Position numbers and translations under genes: made by a program
Assembly: GCA_021846725.1 (NCBI GenBank)
Contig: JAJZWK010000085.1
Coordinates: 1 to 6,946 of the forward strand
Reading direction: 5' to 3'
DNA: 6,946 nucleotides
DNA from: Actinomycetes bacterium
GTDB lineage: Bacteria; Actinomycetota; Acidimicrobiia; Acidimicrobiales; JAMCPL01
Part shown: positions 1 through 5,758 of the stretch, in pieces
Numbering within the stretch: the first letter of the stretch is position 1
Layout: each line of letters begins with the position of its first letter
The notes under the pieces: model-generated
Told to the model about the DNA's origin: nothing
The model's input: only the letters and a program-made list of their open reading frames with translations
The model's database searches: none

Positions 1-524
1 AGTATACGCGTCATATCGGGATGATTGGTAAATACTATGCCAAACATGTCAAATACCTCGCGTTCCATAGCCTCAGAACCGTGATACACATCATACAGAG
101 TATCAATAGTAGGATCTTCCTCCGGTATTTGCACTCTCAGCTCGAATCTACGTGCTGCACTCAACGAAAGAAGGTGCACAACCACTTCAAATCGTTCAGG
201 CTTTATCTGACCCGGCAATTCTCTGCCTGGCAAATGCAAGTAATCTACGGCTGTCAGATCCTCCAGCATCTCGCAGCCACCTTCATGCATTGCCCTCACT
301 GTGCTCAAATAATTTTCTCTCTCGGGAAATAAAATAGTAGGTCGCGCAGTACCCGCCACCCTATGTATCGTACTTTGGACTACTTCGTCGAGTTGCTCTG
401 ATCGGCTTTTAGTCCCATCAATATCATCAAATGTCGTTGCAGCTTTGACTTCGGAATTTCCACCAGAGAGGCTCCCACCTTCAGCGTCACTGGTACCGTG
501 AACGGTCGTTGTAACACTACTCAT
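1..524 (-). CDS. nuoC: NADH-quinone oxidoreductase subunit C (partial, C-terminus beyond the left edge)
   Basis: NuoC is a peripheral-arm subunit of respiratory complex I; it helps join the hydrophilic arm to the membrane arm. Reading leftward from the ATG at 524 gives 174 complete codons with no stop before the window edge. The family signature is clear: LTAVDYL near the middle, then RFEVVVHLLSL, then EREVFDMFGIVFTNHPDM at about residues 154-171, followed by the start of the RIL motif. The first 45 or so residues (MSSVTTTVHGTSDAEGG and onward) are Ser/Thr/Gly/Asp-rich and look like a disordered N-terminal extension that many NuoC proteins lack. The start is supported by a GGAG 10 nt upstream. 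The gene follows nuoB after 40 bp in the same direction, so it is third in a nuoABC operon. A NuoCD fusion cannot be excluded because the 3' part is missing. What is seen is the motifs; the complex I role is family knowledge. Confidence 0.93.
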   Translation of the reverse strand, partial: MSSVTTTVHGTSDAEGGSLSGGNSEVKAATTFDDIDGTKSRSEQLDEVVQSTIHRVAGTARPTILFPERENYLSTVRAMHEGGCEMLEDLTAVDYLHLPGRELPGQIKPERFEVVVHLLSLSAARRFELRVQIPEEDPTIDTLYDVYHGSEAMEREVFDMFGIVFTNHPDMTRI

Positions 525-534
525 TTACCATAAA

Positions 535-538
535 CTCC
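535..538 (-). promoter_or_regulatory. Ribosome binding site of nuoC
   Basis: GGAG on the minus strand lies 10 nt before the ATG at 524. An intervening ATG at 531-529 opens only a frame that stops after a few codons (ATG GTA AAT GAG TAG), so the 524 start is the one consistent with the NuoC reading frame. Confidence 0.6.
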
Positions 539-564
539 ATAAGCTTTAGACTCCCATGAACAAT

Positions 565-1125
565 TTAACGCGGTGTCGCTACTCGCACCGCATTAGGAAC
601 TTCTTCTACCCATCCAGCAAGCGTATCGCCAGCCTTTTCTGAATCCGTTCCCTTTCTGCGCGTAATCTCTCCCGTTCGGATCTTCTCATGCAATGTCAGT
701 ATCGCATGCATCAAAGTTTCCGGAGTAGGAGGACAACCAGGTGCATACACGTCCACCGGAACCACTTGATCCACCCCCTGAACGATCGCATAGTTATTGA
801 ACATACCACCAGTGGATGCACATACTCCCATTGAAATCACCCATTTGGGCTCCATCATCTGGTCATACACCTGCCTGAGAACTGGAGCCATCTTCTGAGA
901 AACACGACCAGCCACTATCATCAAATCAGATTGGCGCGGAGATGCCCGAAATACCTCCATTCCGAACCTACTTATGTCAAAATCAGCCGCACCAAGTGCC
1001 ATCATCTCAATAGCGCAACATGCCAACCCAAAGGTTGCAGGCCACACACTACTCCGTCTGGCCCATTTCACCAGATCTTCAATCTTGCCGGTAAGAAAAC
1101 TGTAACCCAGATCCTCCAAGCCCAT
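565..1125 (-). CDS. nuoB: NADH-quinone oxidoreductase subunit B (N2 iron-sulfur subunit)
   Basis: NuoB (186 aa) carries iron-sulfur cluster N2, the last electron carrier in complex I before quinone. The four cluster-ligand cysteines are present at the expected spacing: Cys36 and Cys37 in FGLACCAIEMM, Cys102 in SMGVCASTGGMFNNY, and Cys131 in YAPGCPPTPE. The segment FGMEVFRASPRQSDLMIVAG and the following RVSQKMAPVLRQVYDQM match the family closely, in an actinobacterial style. An in-frame ATG exists further upstream at 1176, but it would overlap nuoA by 50 bp and add 17 atypical residues. The start at 1125 gives the usual MGLE opening, sits 1 bp after the nuoA stop, and has GGAGGG 9 nt upstream. 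The tight junction implies cotranscription and translational coupling with nuoA. The C-terminal tail after residue 150 is charged and variable, as is usual. Confidence 0.97.
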   Translation of the reverse strand: MGLEDLGYSFLTGKIEDLVKWARRSSVWPATFGLACCAIEMMALGAADFDISRFGMEVFRASPRQSDLMIVAGRVSQKMAPVLRQVYDQMMEPKWVISMGVCASTGGMFNNYAIVQGVDQVVPVDVYAPGCPPTPETLMHAILTLHEKIRTGEITRRKGTDSEKAGDTLAGWVEEVPNAVRVATPR

Positions 1126-1126
1126 A

Positions 1127-1615
1127 TCAAGCAACCCTCCCGTGATCAGCGGAATCATCGTAAGACTCAGAAGCATGTCTTACCGATTCCTGTGCAGTTA
1201 TCCGCTTGATGGTATTTTCCACCGTACGATCGCTGGCCGCAGGATGCCATTTCTTGATCGGACCCCAATCGAGTGCTCCATTGCTCACAAGGTAAAGAAA
1301 CGTAACGAAGACTATTGCAGCAAAGACCACCACTTCGAGTAAGCCAAAGGTGCCGAGCTGCTTGTATACTACCGCCCATGGATATAGAAATACGATCTCT
1401 ATGTCAAAAACGACAAAAATCATCGCTACCAGATAAAACCTGACCGGAAAACGCTGCGGAAGGTCTTTTGTCGGTACGATCCCACATTCGTAGGGAGCCA
1501 ACTTGGCCCTAGAAGGCTTTTTGCGCGGAGCCAATATGCTAGACGCGACAAACGAGAGTCCAGCAAATAGAACTCCCAAGATAATCAAAACGAGTATCGG
1601 CAAGTACTGTACCAT
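1127..1615 (-). CDS. nuoA: NADH-quinone oxidoreductase subunit A
   Basis: NuoA is a small membrane subunit of complex I located near the quinone site. Read from the ATG at 1615 it is 162 aa with three hydrophobic segments: about residues 4-28 (YLPILVLIILGVLFAGLSF), 60-82 and 90-110. Family motifs are visible: APYECGIVP at about 40-48 in the loop after the first helix, and VVFDIEIVFLYPWAVV, with its conserved acidic pair, in the second helix. After GALDWGP the protein has a charged tail of about 40 residues, longer than in E. coli NuoA (147 aa in total). The start is uncertain. A GTG at 1633 in the same frame would add six residues, and neither candidate has a convincing Shine-Dalgarno sequence. 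It is the first gene of the leftward nuo operon, and its stop lies 1 bp before the nuoB start. Confidence 0.94.
   Translation of the reverse strand: MVQYLPILVLIILGVLFAGLSFVASSILAPRKKPSRAKLAPYECGIVPTKDLPQRFPVRFYLVAMIFVVFDIEIVFLYPWAVVYKQLGTFGLLEVVVFAAIVFVTFLYLVSNGALDWGPIKKWHPAASDRTVENTIKRITAQESVRHASESYDDSADHGRVA
1135..1140 (-). promoter_or_regulatory. Strong ribosome binding site deciding the nuoB start
   Basis: GGAGGG on the minus strand ends 9 nt before the ATG at 1125. It lies inside the last codons of nuoA and is the best Shine-Dalgarno match in the window. It decides between the 1125 start and the longer 1176 alternative, in favour of 1125. Confidence 0.8.
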
Positions 1616-1754
1616 GTATATAGTTTTTATCACGTACGGGAGGTGCTTGGCACATCGAGAGCTTGATATCCATAAACTACCAGTTCAAAGCCTATTCAAG
1701 AAATAGCGTTTGATAAATGGTTTCAGGTCAGAAAAATCATTTAGGATGAATAGC
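1616..1754. other. Divergent intergenic region between nuoA and the reductase gene
   Basis: This is the only place where promoters for both the leftward nuo operon and the rightward reductase gene can lie. I see no convincing -35/-10 pair on either strand. Small symmetric elements are present: the palindrome GATATC at 1665-1670 and the inverted repeat CTATT-N5-AATAG at 1692-1706. Both are short enough to occur by chance. No small gene is supported here. Confidence 0.45.
1743..1746 (+). promoter_or_regulatory. Ribosome binding site deciding the reductase start
   Basis: AGGA lies 8 nt before the ATG at 1755. The alternative ATG at 1746 has AGG directly against it and no usable upstream site, and the TTG at 1710 adds residues without family resemblance. 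This favours 1755. Confidence 0.5.
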
Positions 1755-3110
1755 ATGGCTGTTTACTCGGAATCACATGTATACGACGTACTGATAGTGG
1801 GCGCAGGTCCTTCAGGATCATCTGCGGCTTACTGGCTGGCTGAAGCTGGTTATGATGTTGCAGTACTCGAACGAAAACACTTTCCTCGTGAAAAGACCTG
1901 TGGCGATGGCCTCACCCCAAGAGCAGTAAGACAACTCGAAGATATGGGTGTCGGCGACGCTCTCACTGGAGCACACAAATACTACGGTTTGCGCACCTGT
2001 GCCTATGGCAGGGAATTGGAACTGCACTGGCCAGAGCACCCCTCATTCCCTCCCTATGGCTATGTCATCACCCGACATGACCTAGACATGCTCGTAGCAG
2101 AGAGAGCGGTAAAAGCTGGGGCACACCTATTCCAAGAGACCGAAGCAATAGGGCCTATTATCGACACCTCGCGACCATCCGAAAGGATGTCTTCGTCCGA
2201 ATCAGGCATACCTGTACAACCAGCACAAGAAGCTCTGCCAAGATTACTCGGCATCAGAGCGAAGGATGTAAAGAGCGGGCAGTTGGCAGATTTTAGAGCT
2301 CACTATATAATCCTCGCCGAAGGAACCGCCTCACGCATCTCCAGGGCTATAGGCGCTAAAAGAGATAAGCGACTTCCTCTTGGAATGGCGTTGCGTGGGT
2401 ACTACCAATCTCCCAGACATGATGACCCGTTTATCGAATCTCATCTGGACGTACGAGACGAAAATGGAGACATCCTTCCAGGTTATGCCTGGATATTCCC
2501 CCTGGGTGACGGTCGCGTAAACGTCGGAGTAGGACTTATCACGACTTCAGGAAGATGGAAGGGAGTGAATACGTCCAATATGATGAACACCTTTATAAGC
2601 AATGCGCCTTCATCGTGGGAACTCTGCCCTGAAAATTCATGCGGCCCTGCCACTGGAGGACGTCTACCTATGGGACTGTCCACTGTATTAAAGTACGGTC
2701 CCAATGTACTCCTTACCGGCGATGCGGCAGGCTCCATAAATCCGTTTAACGGTGAAGGTATATCGTATGGATATGAGACTGGCAGGATAGCTGCCGCCTG
2801 CATAGGTAATGCCCTCTGCGGTGACGGCTCAGACGCTCTCTACGACTATGAAAACCGCCTCCAGGCTGCATATGGTGACTACTATAAGATAGGTCGTACC
2901 TTTGTAAAAATGATAAGCCATCCCGAAGTCATGCACAGGTGCGTACAACTCGGTATGCATTCCAAGCCTCTCATGGAGTGGCTACTGAGTATCATGGCAA
3001 ATCTGTTACGCCCCGATAGCAACGCACCAGCAGAGTTTACATACAAACTCCTGGCTGCAGTGGCACGTGTTACCCCCGACCCCGAAGATTTCAAGATATC
3101 GCTCAACTGA
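1755..3110 (+). CDS. Geranylgeranyl reductase family FAD-dependent oxidoreductase, probable menaquinone reductase
   Basis: This 451-aa flavoprotein belongs to the geranylgeranyl reductase superfamily, whose members saturate isoprenoid double bonds. Visible features are an N-terminal Rossmann FAD motif, DVLIVGAGPSGSSAAYWLAE (Gly16, Gly18, Gly21), with the ribose-binding Glu39 in VLERKHFPREKTCGDGL; the family-typical CGDGLTPRA at 49-57; an ITRHDLD segment; and the second FAD motif LLTGDAAGSINPFNGEG around Asp323. No signal peptide or membrane helix is obvious. A Ser/Pro/Gln/Glu-rich stretch at about residues 137-163 looks like an insertion in a surface loop. In actinobacteria, relatives next to the nuo operon resemble MenJ, which reduces one double bond of the menaquinone side chain; position beside nuoA supports that role here, but the substrate is inferred. 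A chlorophyll-type or archaeal-lipid-type reductase is a less likely alternative. The gene is divergent from nuoA, with hemA 186 bp downstream. Confidence 0.88.
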   Translation: MAVYSESHVYDVLIVGAGPSGSSAAYWLAEAGYDVAVLERKHFPREKTCGDGLTPRAVRQLEDMGVGDALTGAHKYYGLRTCAYGRELELHWPEHPSFPPYGYVITRHDLDMLVAERAVKAGAHLFQETEAIGPIIDTSRPSERMSSSESGIPVQPAQEALPRLLGIRAKDVKSGQLADFRAHYIILAEGTASRISRAIGAKRDKRLPLGMALRGYYQSPRHDDPFIESHLDVRDENGDILPGYAWIFPLGDGRVNVGVGLITTSGRWKGVNTSNMMNTFISNAPSSWELCPENSCGPATGGRLPMGLSTVLKYGPNVLLTGDAAGSINPFNGEGISYGYETGRIAAACIGNALCGDGSDALYDYENRLQAAYGDYYKIGRTFVKMISHPEVMHRCVQLGMHSKPLMEWLLSIMANLLRPDSNAPAEFTYKLLAAVARVTPDPEDFKISLN

Positions 3111-3151
3111 ATCCGGAGGCTTGAGAGTGGCATCGGGATGTGACGAATTAT

Positions 3152-3165
3152 CTGGAGCACTCCAG
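3152..3165 (+). terminator. Hairpin after the reductase gene, possible 3'-end or terminator element
   Basis: CTGGAG-CA-CTCCAG is a perfect inverted repeat that can fold as a 5-bp stem with a GCAC loop. It begins 41 nt after the stop codon. It lacks a T-run, so it is not a classical intrinsic terminator; it could be a transcript-stabilising hairpin or chance. Confidence 0.35.
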
Positions 3166-3173
3166 TAAGATAC

Positions 3174-3192
3174 GCCTAGCGATAGGCCTAGC
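3174..3192 (+). repeat. GNRA-type hairpin and 7-bp direct repeat
   Basis: GCCTA-GCGA-TAGGC at 3174-3187 forms a 5-bp stem closed by a GCGA (GNRA class) loop. The 7-mer GCCTAGC occurs at 3174-3180 and again at 3186-3192, a period of 12 bp. It lies about 100 bp upstream of hemA and could be an operator or an RNA element, but no factor can be named. Confidence 0.35.
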
Positions 3193-3270
3193 ATAAATGG
3201 AGACTTCTGTAGCGTCGGTGTGTGGTGAAACTGCTCTACCCTTGCGGGCGGGGCATTCTTGCCTCGAGTC

Positions 3271-3284
3271 TGATAAAATATAGT
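3271..3284 (+). promoter_or_regulatory. Promoter-like extended -10 element upstream of hemA
   Basis: TGATAAAAT at 3271-3279 fits an extended -10 (TG-N-TAAAAT), and an overlapping TATAGT follows at 3279-3284. No good -35 hexamer is seen. From the first box, transcription would start near 3286, exactly at an ATG; from the second, near 3291. Either gives an almost leaderless mRNA for a hemA start at 3297. Confidence 0.5.
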
Positions 3285-3296
3285 CATGGTGTCAAG

Positions 3297-4646
3297 GTGC
3301 CTGTAGTAGTATTCGGAATAAACCACGAGCATGCTCCCCTTGATCTGGTAGAAAAGGTAGCACTTTCCGCTCAGGGCATGGAGGGGATAGCAAGCTCTAT
3401 CACAAAGAACGATGACGTATACGAATCTATAGTACTTTCCACTTGCCTACGAACAGAAATATACGCAGTTACCAGCCAGTTCCATGAGACCATAGATGCC
3501 TTTGCCGACATCATGACACATGCTACAGGCATAGACAAAGATCTACTCGATCAATACTTGGAAGTACGTTTCGATGACAACGCACTCCAGTACCTCTTCG
3601 AAGTGGCTGCCGGATTGAGATCTGCTGTTCCTGGAGAGACAGAAGTACTTGGTCAGGTAAGAAGGGCATTGAACGATGCTATAAAATATGGAACGGCCGG
3701 ACCTATTTTGCGCTCTTTATTCCAGCACGCGATAGCCGTAGGCAGAGAGGTGCGTCTATCCACAGCTATTGCTCAGGGTACTACATCGTTTGCTCACATA
3801 GCCGCTGAACTCATAGCAAGTAACCTGCAAAATAATTTGAGCAAGAGCAAAATAGTCATCATAGGAGCAGGTGAAATGGGTGAGGGGGTAGCCACTGTTT
3901 TAGCAAATAAGTATGGTCCATTACATGAACTCATTATCTTGAGCAGGACGCCACAAAAAGCTAGAGACTTAGCCGACAGGATCACTACAAACGCTGATCA
4001 GACACACCTCAAAACAAACGGAGCAGGTATGGCAAACCTACCAGAACAGATTATGGGAGCAGATGCTATAGTGGTATCTGTAACGGGTAATTCAATTATT
4101 CTAAACCGCTCGACCATAGAAACAGCCCTCAGCAATGCTAAACAAGCAACCAATTCTGGTAGGCAAATGTTAATCATCGACCTCGGCATGCCAAAAAACG
4201 TAGATCCTCTGGTAGCTGATTTGGAGGGTATATCGTTATTCAATATGGGATACATAATAAATCACGCACAGAGAGTCCTAAAAGATCGCCGTGACGAATA
4301 CGAAGCTGCAGGTAAAATCATAGAAAAAGGTATTGATACCTACCATAAGAATCAGATAGAAAGAGGTGCCACACCTGTAGTAACTGCACTACGAGACAAG
4401 ATAGAGTCCATACGCAATGACGAGATTGCCAAGGCACGCAGCCGACACGGTAACAATGGCTTGGGCAACGACAACCTTAGCAGCACCCACAATGAAGACG
4501 ATAAATACTGGGAAGATGTCGATCGCATTACAAAGCGAATTGTTGCAAAAATTCTTCATCAGCCAACCATATCTCTCAAAGAATCCATGGGCACCCCAAG
4601 GGGGGCGCACCTAATAGAAGCTGTAAGAGATCTGTTCGATCTGTGA
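3297..4646 (+). CDS. hemA: Glutamyl-tRNA reductase
   Basis: HemA reduces glutamyl-tRNA(Glu) with NADPH to glutamate-1-semialdehyde, the first committed step of the C5 tetrapyrrole pathway. The 449-aa product opens with VVVFGINHEHAPLDLVEK. The catalytic cysteine is Cys50 in VLSTCLRTEIYAV; the residue after it is Leu51, where the family nearly always has Asn. SAVPGETEVLGQV at about 100 matches the usual GExQILGQV except for Glu in place of Gln. A NADPH-binding motif GAGEMGE (190-196) and LSRTPQKARDLA follow, then IDLGMPKNVDP and the C-terminal dimerisation helices (TPVVTALRDKIESIRNDEI). An Asn/Gly/Asp-rich insertion spans about residues 382-405. The start is not certain: GTG at 3297 is the in-frame codon nearest the homology but has no Shine-Dalgarno site; GTG at 3222 or 3225 would add about 25 atypical residues, and the ATG at 3286 is out of frame. 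hemC follows after 80 bp. Confidence 0.92.
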   Translation: MPVVVFGINHEHAPLDLVEKVALSAQGMEGIASSITKNDDVYESIVLSTCLRTEIYAVTSQFHETIDAFADIMTHATGIDKDLLDQYLEVRFDDNALQYLFEVAAGLRSAVPGETEVLGQVRRALNDAIKYGTAGPILRSLFQHAIAVGREVRLSTAIAQGTTSFAHIAAELIASNLQNNLSKSKIVIIGAGEMGEGVATVLANKYGPLHELIILSRTPQKARDLADRITTNADQTHLKTNGAGMANLPEQIMGADAIVVSVTGNSIILNRSTIETALSNAKQATNSGRQMLIIDLGMPKNVDPLVADLEGISLFNMGYIINHAQRVLKDRRDEYEAAGKIIEKGIDTYHKNQIERGATPVVTALRDKIESIRNDEIAKARSRHGNNGLGNDNLSSTHNEDDKYWEDVDRITKRIVAKILHQPTISLKESMGTPRGAHLIEAVRDLFDL

Positions 4647-4714
4647 TTATTGTGATCAAAGTAAAACTGAACACAGTAAGAGACCCAGCAGCATAGTTAT
4701 CACTAGTGAAACCA

Positions 4715-4720
4715 TATAAT
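4715..4720 (+). promoter_or_regulatory. Consensus -10 box giving a probable leaderless hemC transcript
   Basis: A perfect TATAAT is followed by six bases (TAGTCG) and then the hemC ATG at 4727, so the expected transcription start falls at or next to the A of the start codon. No -35 hexamer is recognisable at 16-19 bp spacing. The 8-bp palindrome CACTAGTG (4701-4708) lies just upstream of the box and could be an operator. No Shine-Dalgarno sequence precedes the ATG. Confidence 0.6.
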
Positions 4721-4726
4721 TAGTCG

Positions 4727-5758
4727 ATGCTTACTACCAGAACATCCTTAAAAATTGCAACCAGAAGATCACCACTTGCTATTGCTCAGGCAAACGAGGT
4801 TGCTGGAGCATTAGCCGAGTTAGCAGAATTAGAGGGATTGGATCGACTACCACCTTGCGAGCTGTTTCCGGTATCCACTGTTGGTGATGATTTAGAGGAC
4901 GCTCCACTGAACAAAATTGGTGGTGAAGGAGTATTCGTAAAAGAAGTACAAGCTGCAGTACTCTCGGGAAAGGCAGATATAGCCGTTCATTCTGCAAAGG
5001 ACCTTCCATCAGTAGAAGTTGCTGGCCTGATCATAGGTTGTGTACTCGAACGAGCTGATCCACGTGATGCCCTGGTAAGTGAAGTAGATTCAATATTTGA
5101 TTTACCAGCCGGTGCTCTCGTCGCCACTGGATCTGTCAGACGACGCTCCCAGTTGTCGTGGATACGACCAGACTTGAACTTCTGTCAGATCAGAGGAAAT
5201 ATCCATACAAGACTAAGTAAAATGAAATCGTCAGCTAATGCAGGCATCATCGCTATGGCGGCTATAGAACGCCTGGAAATCGATGAATCGAATATACACC
5301 CCATACATACCTCTATAATGTTACCTCAGGCCGGCCAAGGGATTATTGCTGTCGAATGCAGGTCCAACGACCACGAAATTATAGAGTACCTCACACTCAT
5401 AGACGATATGACCTCTCATTTGGAACTATTGACAGAAAGGGCTTTCCTGCGAACCCTCTCGGGAGGCTGCAATCTCCCGGCTGGTGCCTTAGCCACAGCA
5501 TCATTCTCCAAACCCATTTTTCCAAGCAACCACAAAGAGACTAATCAACCACACCGTAAAACAAATAACGAATACAATAATCACAATGGCGCCATCATAG
5601 AAATAACAGGTATGATAGCCGGTAGGAACGGCAAGGCACTGATTAGGCAAAACTTAATAGGAATGAATCCAGAAGAATTAGGAGTTACATTGGCACAGGA
5701 TCTACTTGTTCGGCAGGGAGGAGAATCACTCATGAACCTGGACAGGGAGTATTTATGA
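4727..5758 (+). CDS. hemC: Hydroxymethylbilane synthase (porphobilinogen deaminase)
   Basis: HemC joins four porphobilinogen molecules into the linear tetrapyrrole hydroxymethylbilane, using a covalently bound dipyrromethane cofactor. The 343-aa product shows the family path: LKIATRRSPLAIAQANEV at 8-25, KIGGEGVFVKEV, AVHSAKDLP with the catalytic Asp92, TGSVRRRSQLSWIRPDLNF then IRGNIHTRLSKM for cofactor and substrate binding, LPQAGQGIIAVECRSND, and the cofactor-attachment Cys248 in LSGGCNLPAGALAT. It is longer than the usual 310 or so residues because of an Asn/His/Lys-rich insertion at about 259-287, between the cofactor loop and the last domain. The ATG at 4727 has an in-frame TAG two codons upstream, which rules out a longer N-terminus. 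It lies 80 bp after hemA with its own -10 box and overlaps the next gene by 4 bp (ATGA). Confidence 0.95.
   Translation: MLTTRTSLKIATRRSPLAIAQANEVAGALAELAELEGLDRLPPCELFPVSTVGDDLEDAPLNKIGGEGVFVKEVQAAVLSGKADIAVHSAKDLPSVEVAGLIIGCVLERADPRDALVSEVDSIFDLPAGALVATGSVRRRSQLSWIRPDLNFCQIRGNIHTRLSKMKSSANAGIIAMAAIERLEIDESNIHPIHTSIMLPQAGQGIIAVECRSNDHEIIEYLTLIDDMTSHLELLTERAFLRTLSGGCNLPAGALATASFSKPIFPSNHKETNQPHRKTNNEYNNHNGAIIEITGMIAGRNGKALIRQNLIGMNPEELGVTLAQDLLVRQGGESLMNLDREYL
5744..5749 (+). promoter_or_regulatory. Ribosome binding site of the cobA/hemD fusion
   Basis: AGGGAG inside the last codons of hemC ends 5 nt before the ATG at 5755. Together with the ATGA stop/start overlap it indicates translational coupling to hemC. 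Confidence 0.65.

Larger units (their letters stand above)
3111..3270 (+). other. Non-coding region between the reductase gene and hemA, with hairpins
   Basis: No coding sequence resembling a known protein is visible here. The hemA frame stays open upstream to the GTG at 3222, but those residues (VVKLLYPCGRG and onward) do not resemble glutamyl-tRNA reductase. The region contains two small hairpins (3152-3165 and 3174-3187) and leads into a promoter-like element. I see no riboswitch consensus. Confidence 0.5.

Noticed and set aside
21..332. Plus-strand ORF of 103 codons at the left edge
   Set aside because: It lies opposite nuoC, whose minus-strand frame has clear family motifs; the plus-strand protein has no recognisable domain or start signal.
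1126..1176. Longer nuoB start at 1176
   Set aside because: It would overlap nuoA by 50 bp and add 17 atypical residues; the 1125 ATG has a strong GGAGGG site and the normal MGLE opening.
931..1209. Plus-strand ORF antisense to nuoB and the end of nuoA
   Set aside because: It is the complement of conserved NuoB sequence including cluster-binding cysteines, and the product has no domain character.
2483..2803. Minus-strand ORF of 106 codons inside the reductase gene
   Set aside because: It is antisense to the conserved C-terminal FAD motif region and has no domain or ribosome-binding site.
3111..3296. Cobalamin or other riboswitch ahead of hemA
   Set aside because: I looked for conserved core elements such as a B12-box-like sequence and saw none; only small simple hairpins are present.
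3006..3332. Minus-strand ORF of 108 codons across the reductase-hemA spacer
   Set aside because: It covers the end of one gene and the start of another on the opposite strand; composition and sequence suggest no real protein.
4417..4614. Plus-strand ORF overlapping the HemA insertion in another frame
   Set aside because: The HemA frame continues through with recognisable C-terminal sequence to its stop, so this is a shadow frame.
4647..4726. Intrinsic terminator between hemA and hemC
   Set aside because: There is no GC-rich stem followed by a T-run; the only symmetric element is the 8-bp palindrome CACTAGTG.
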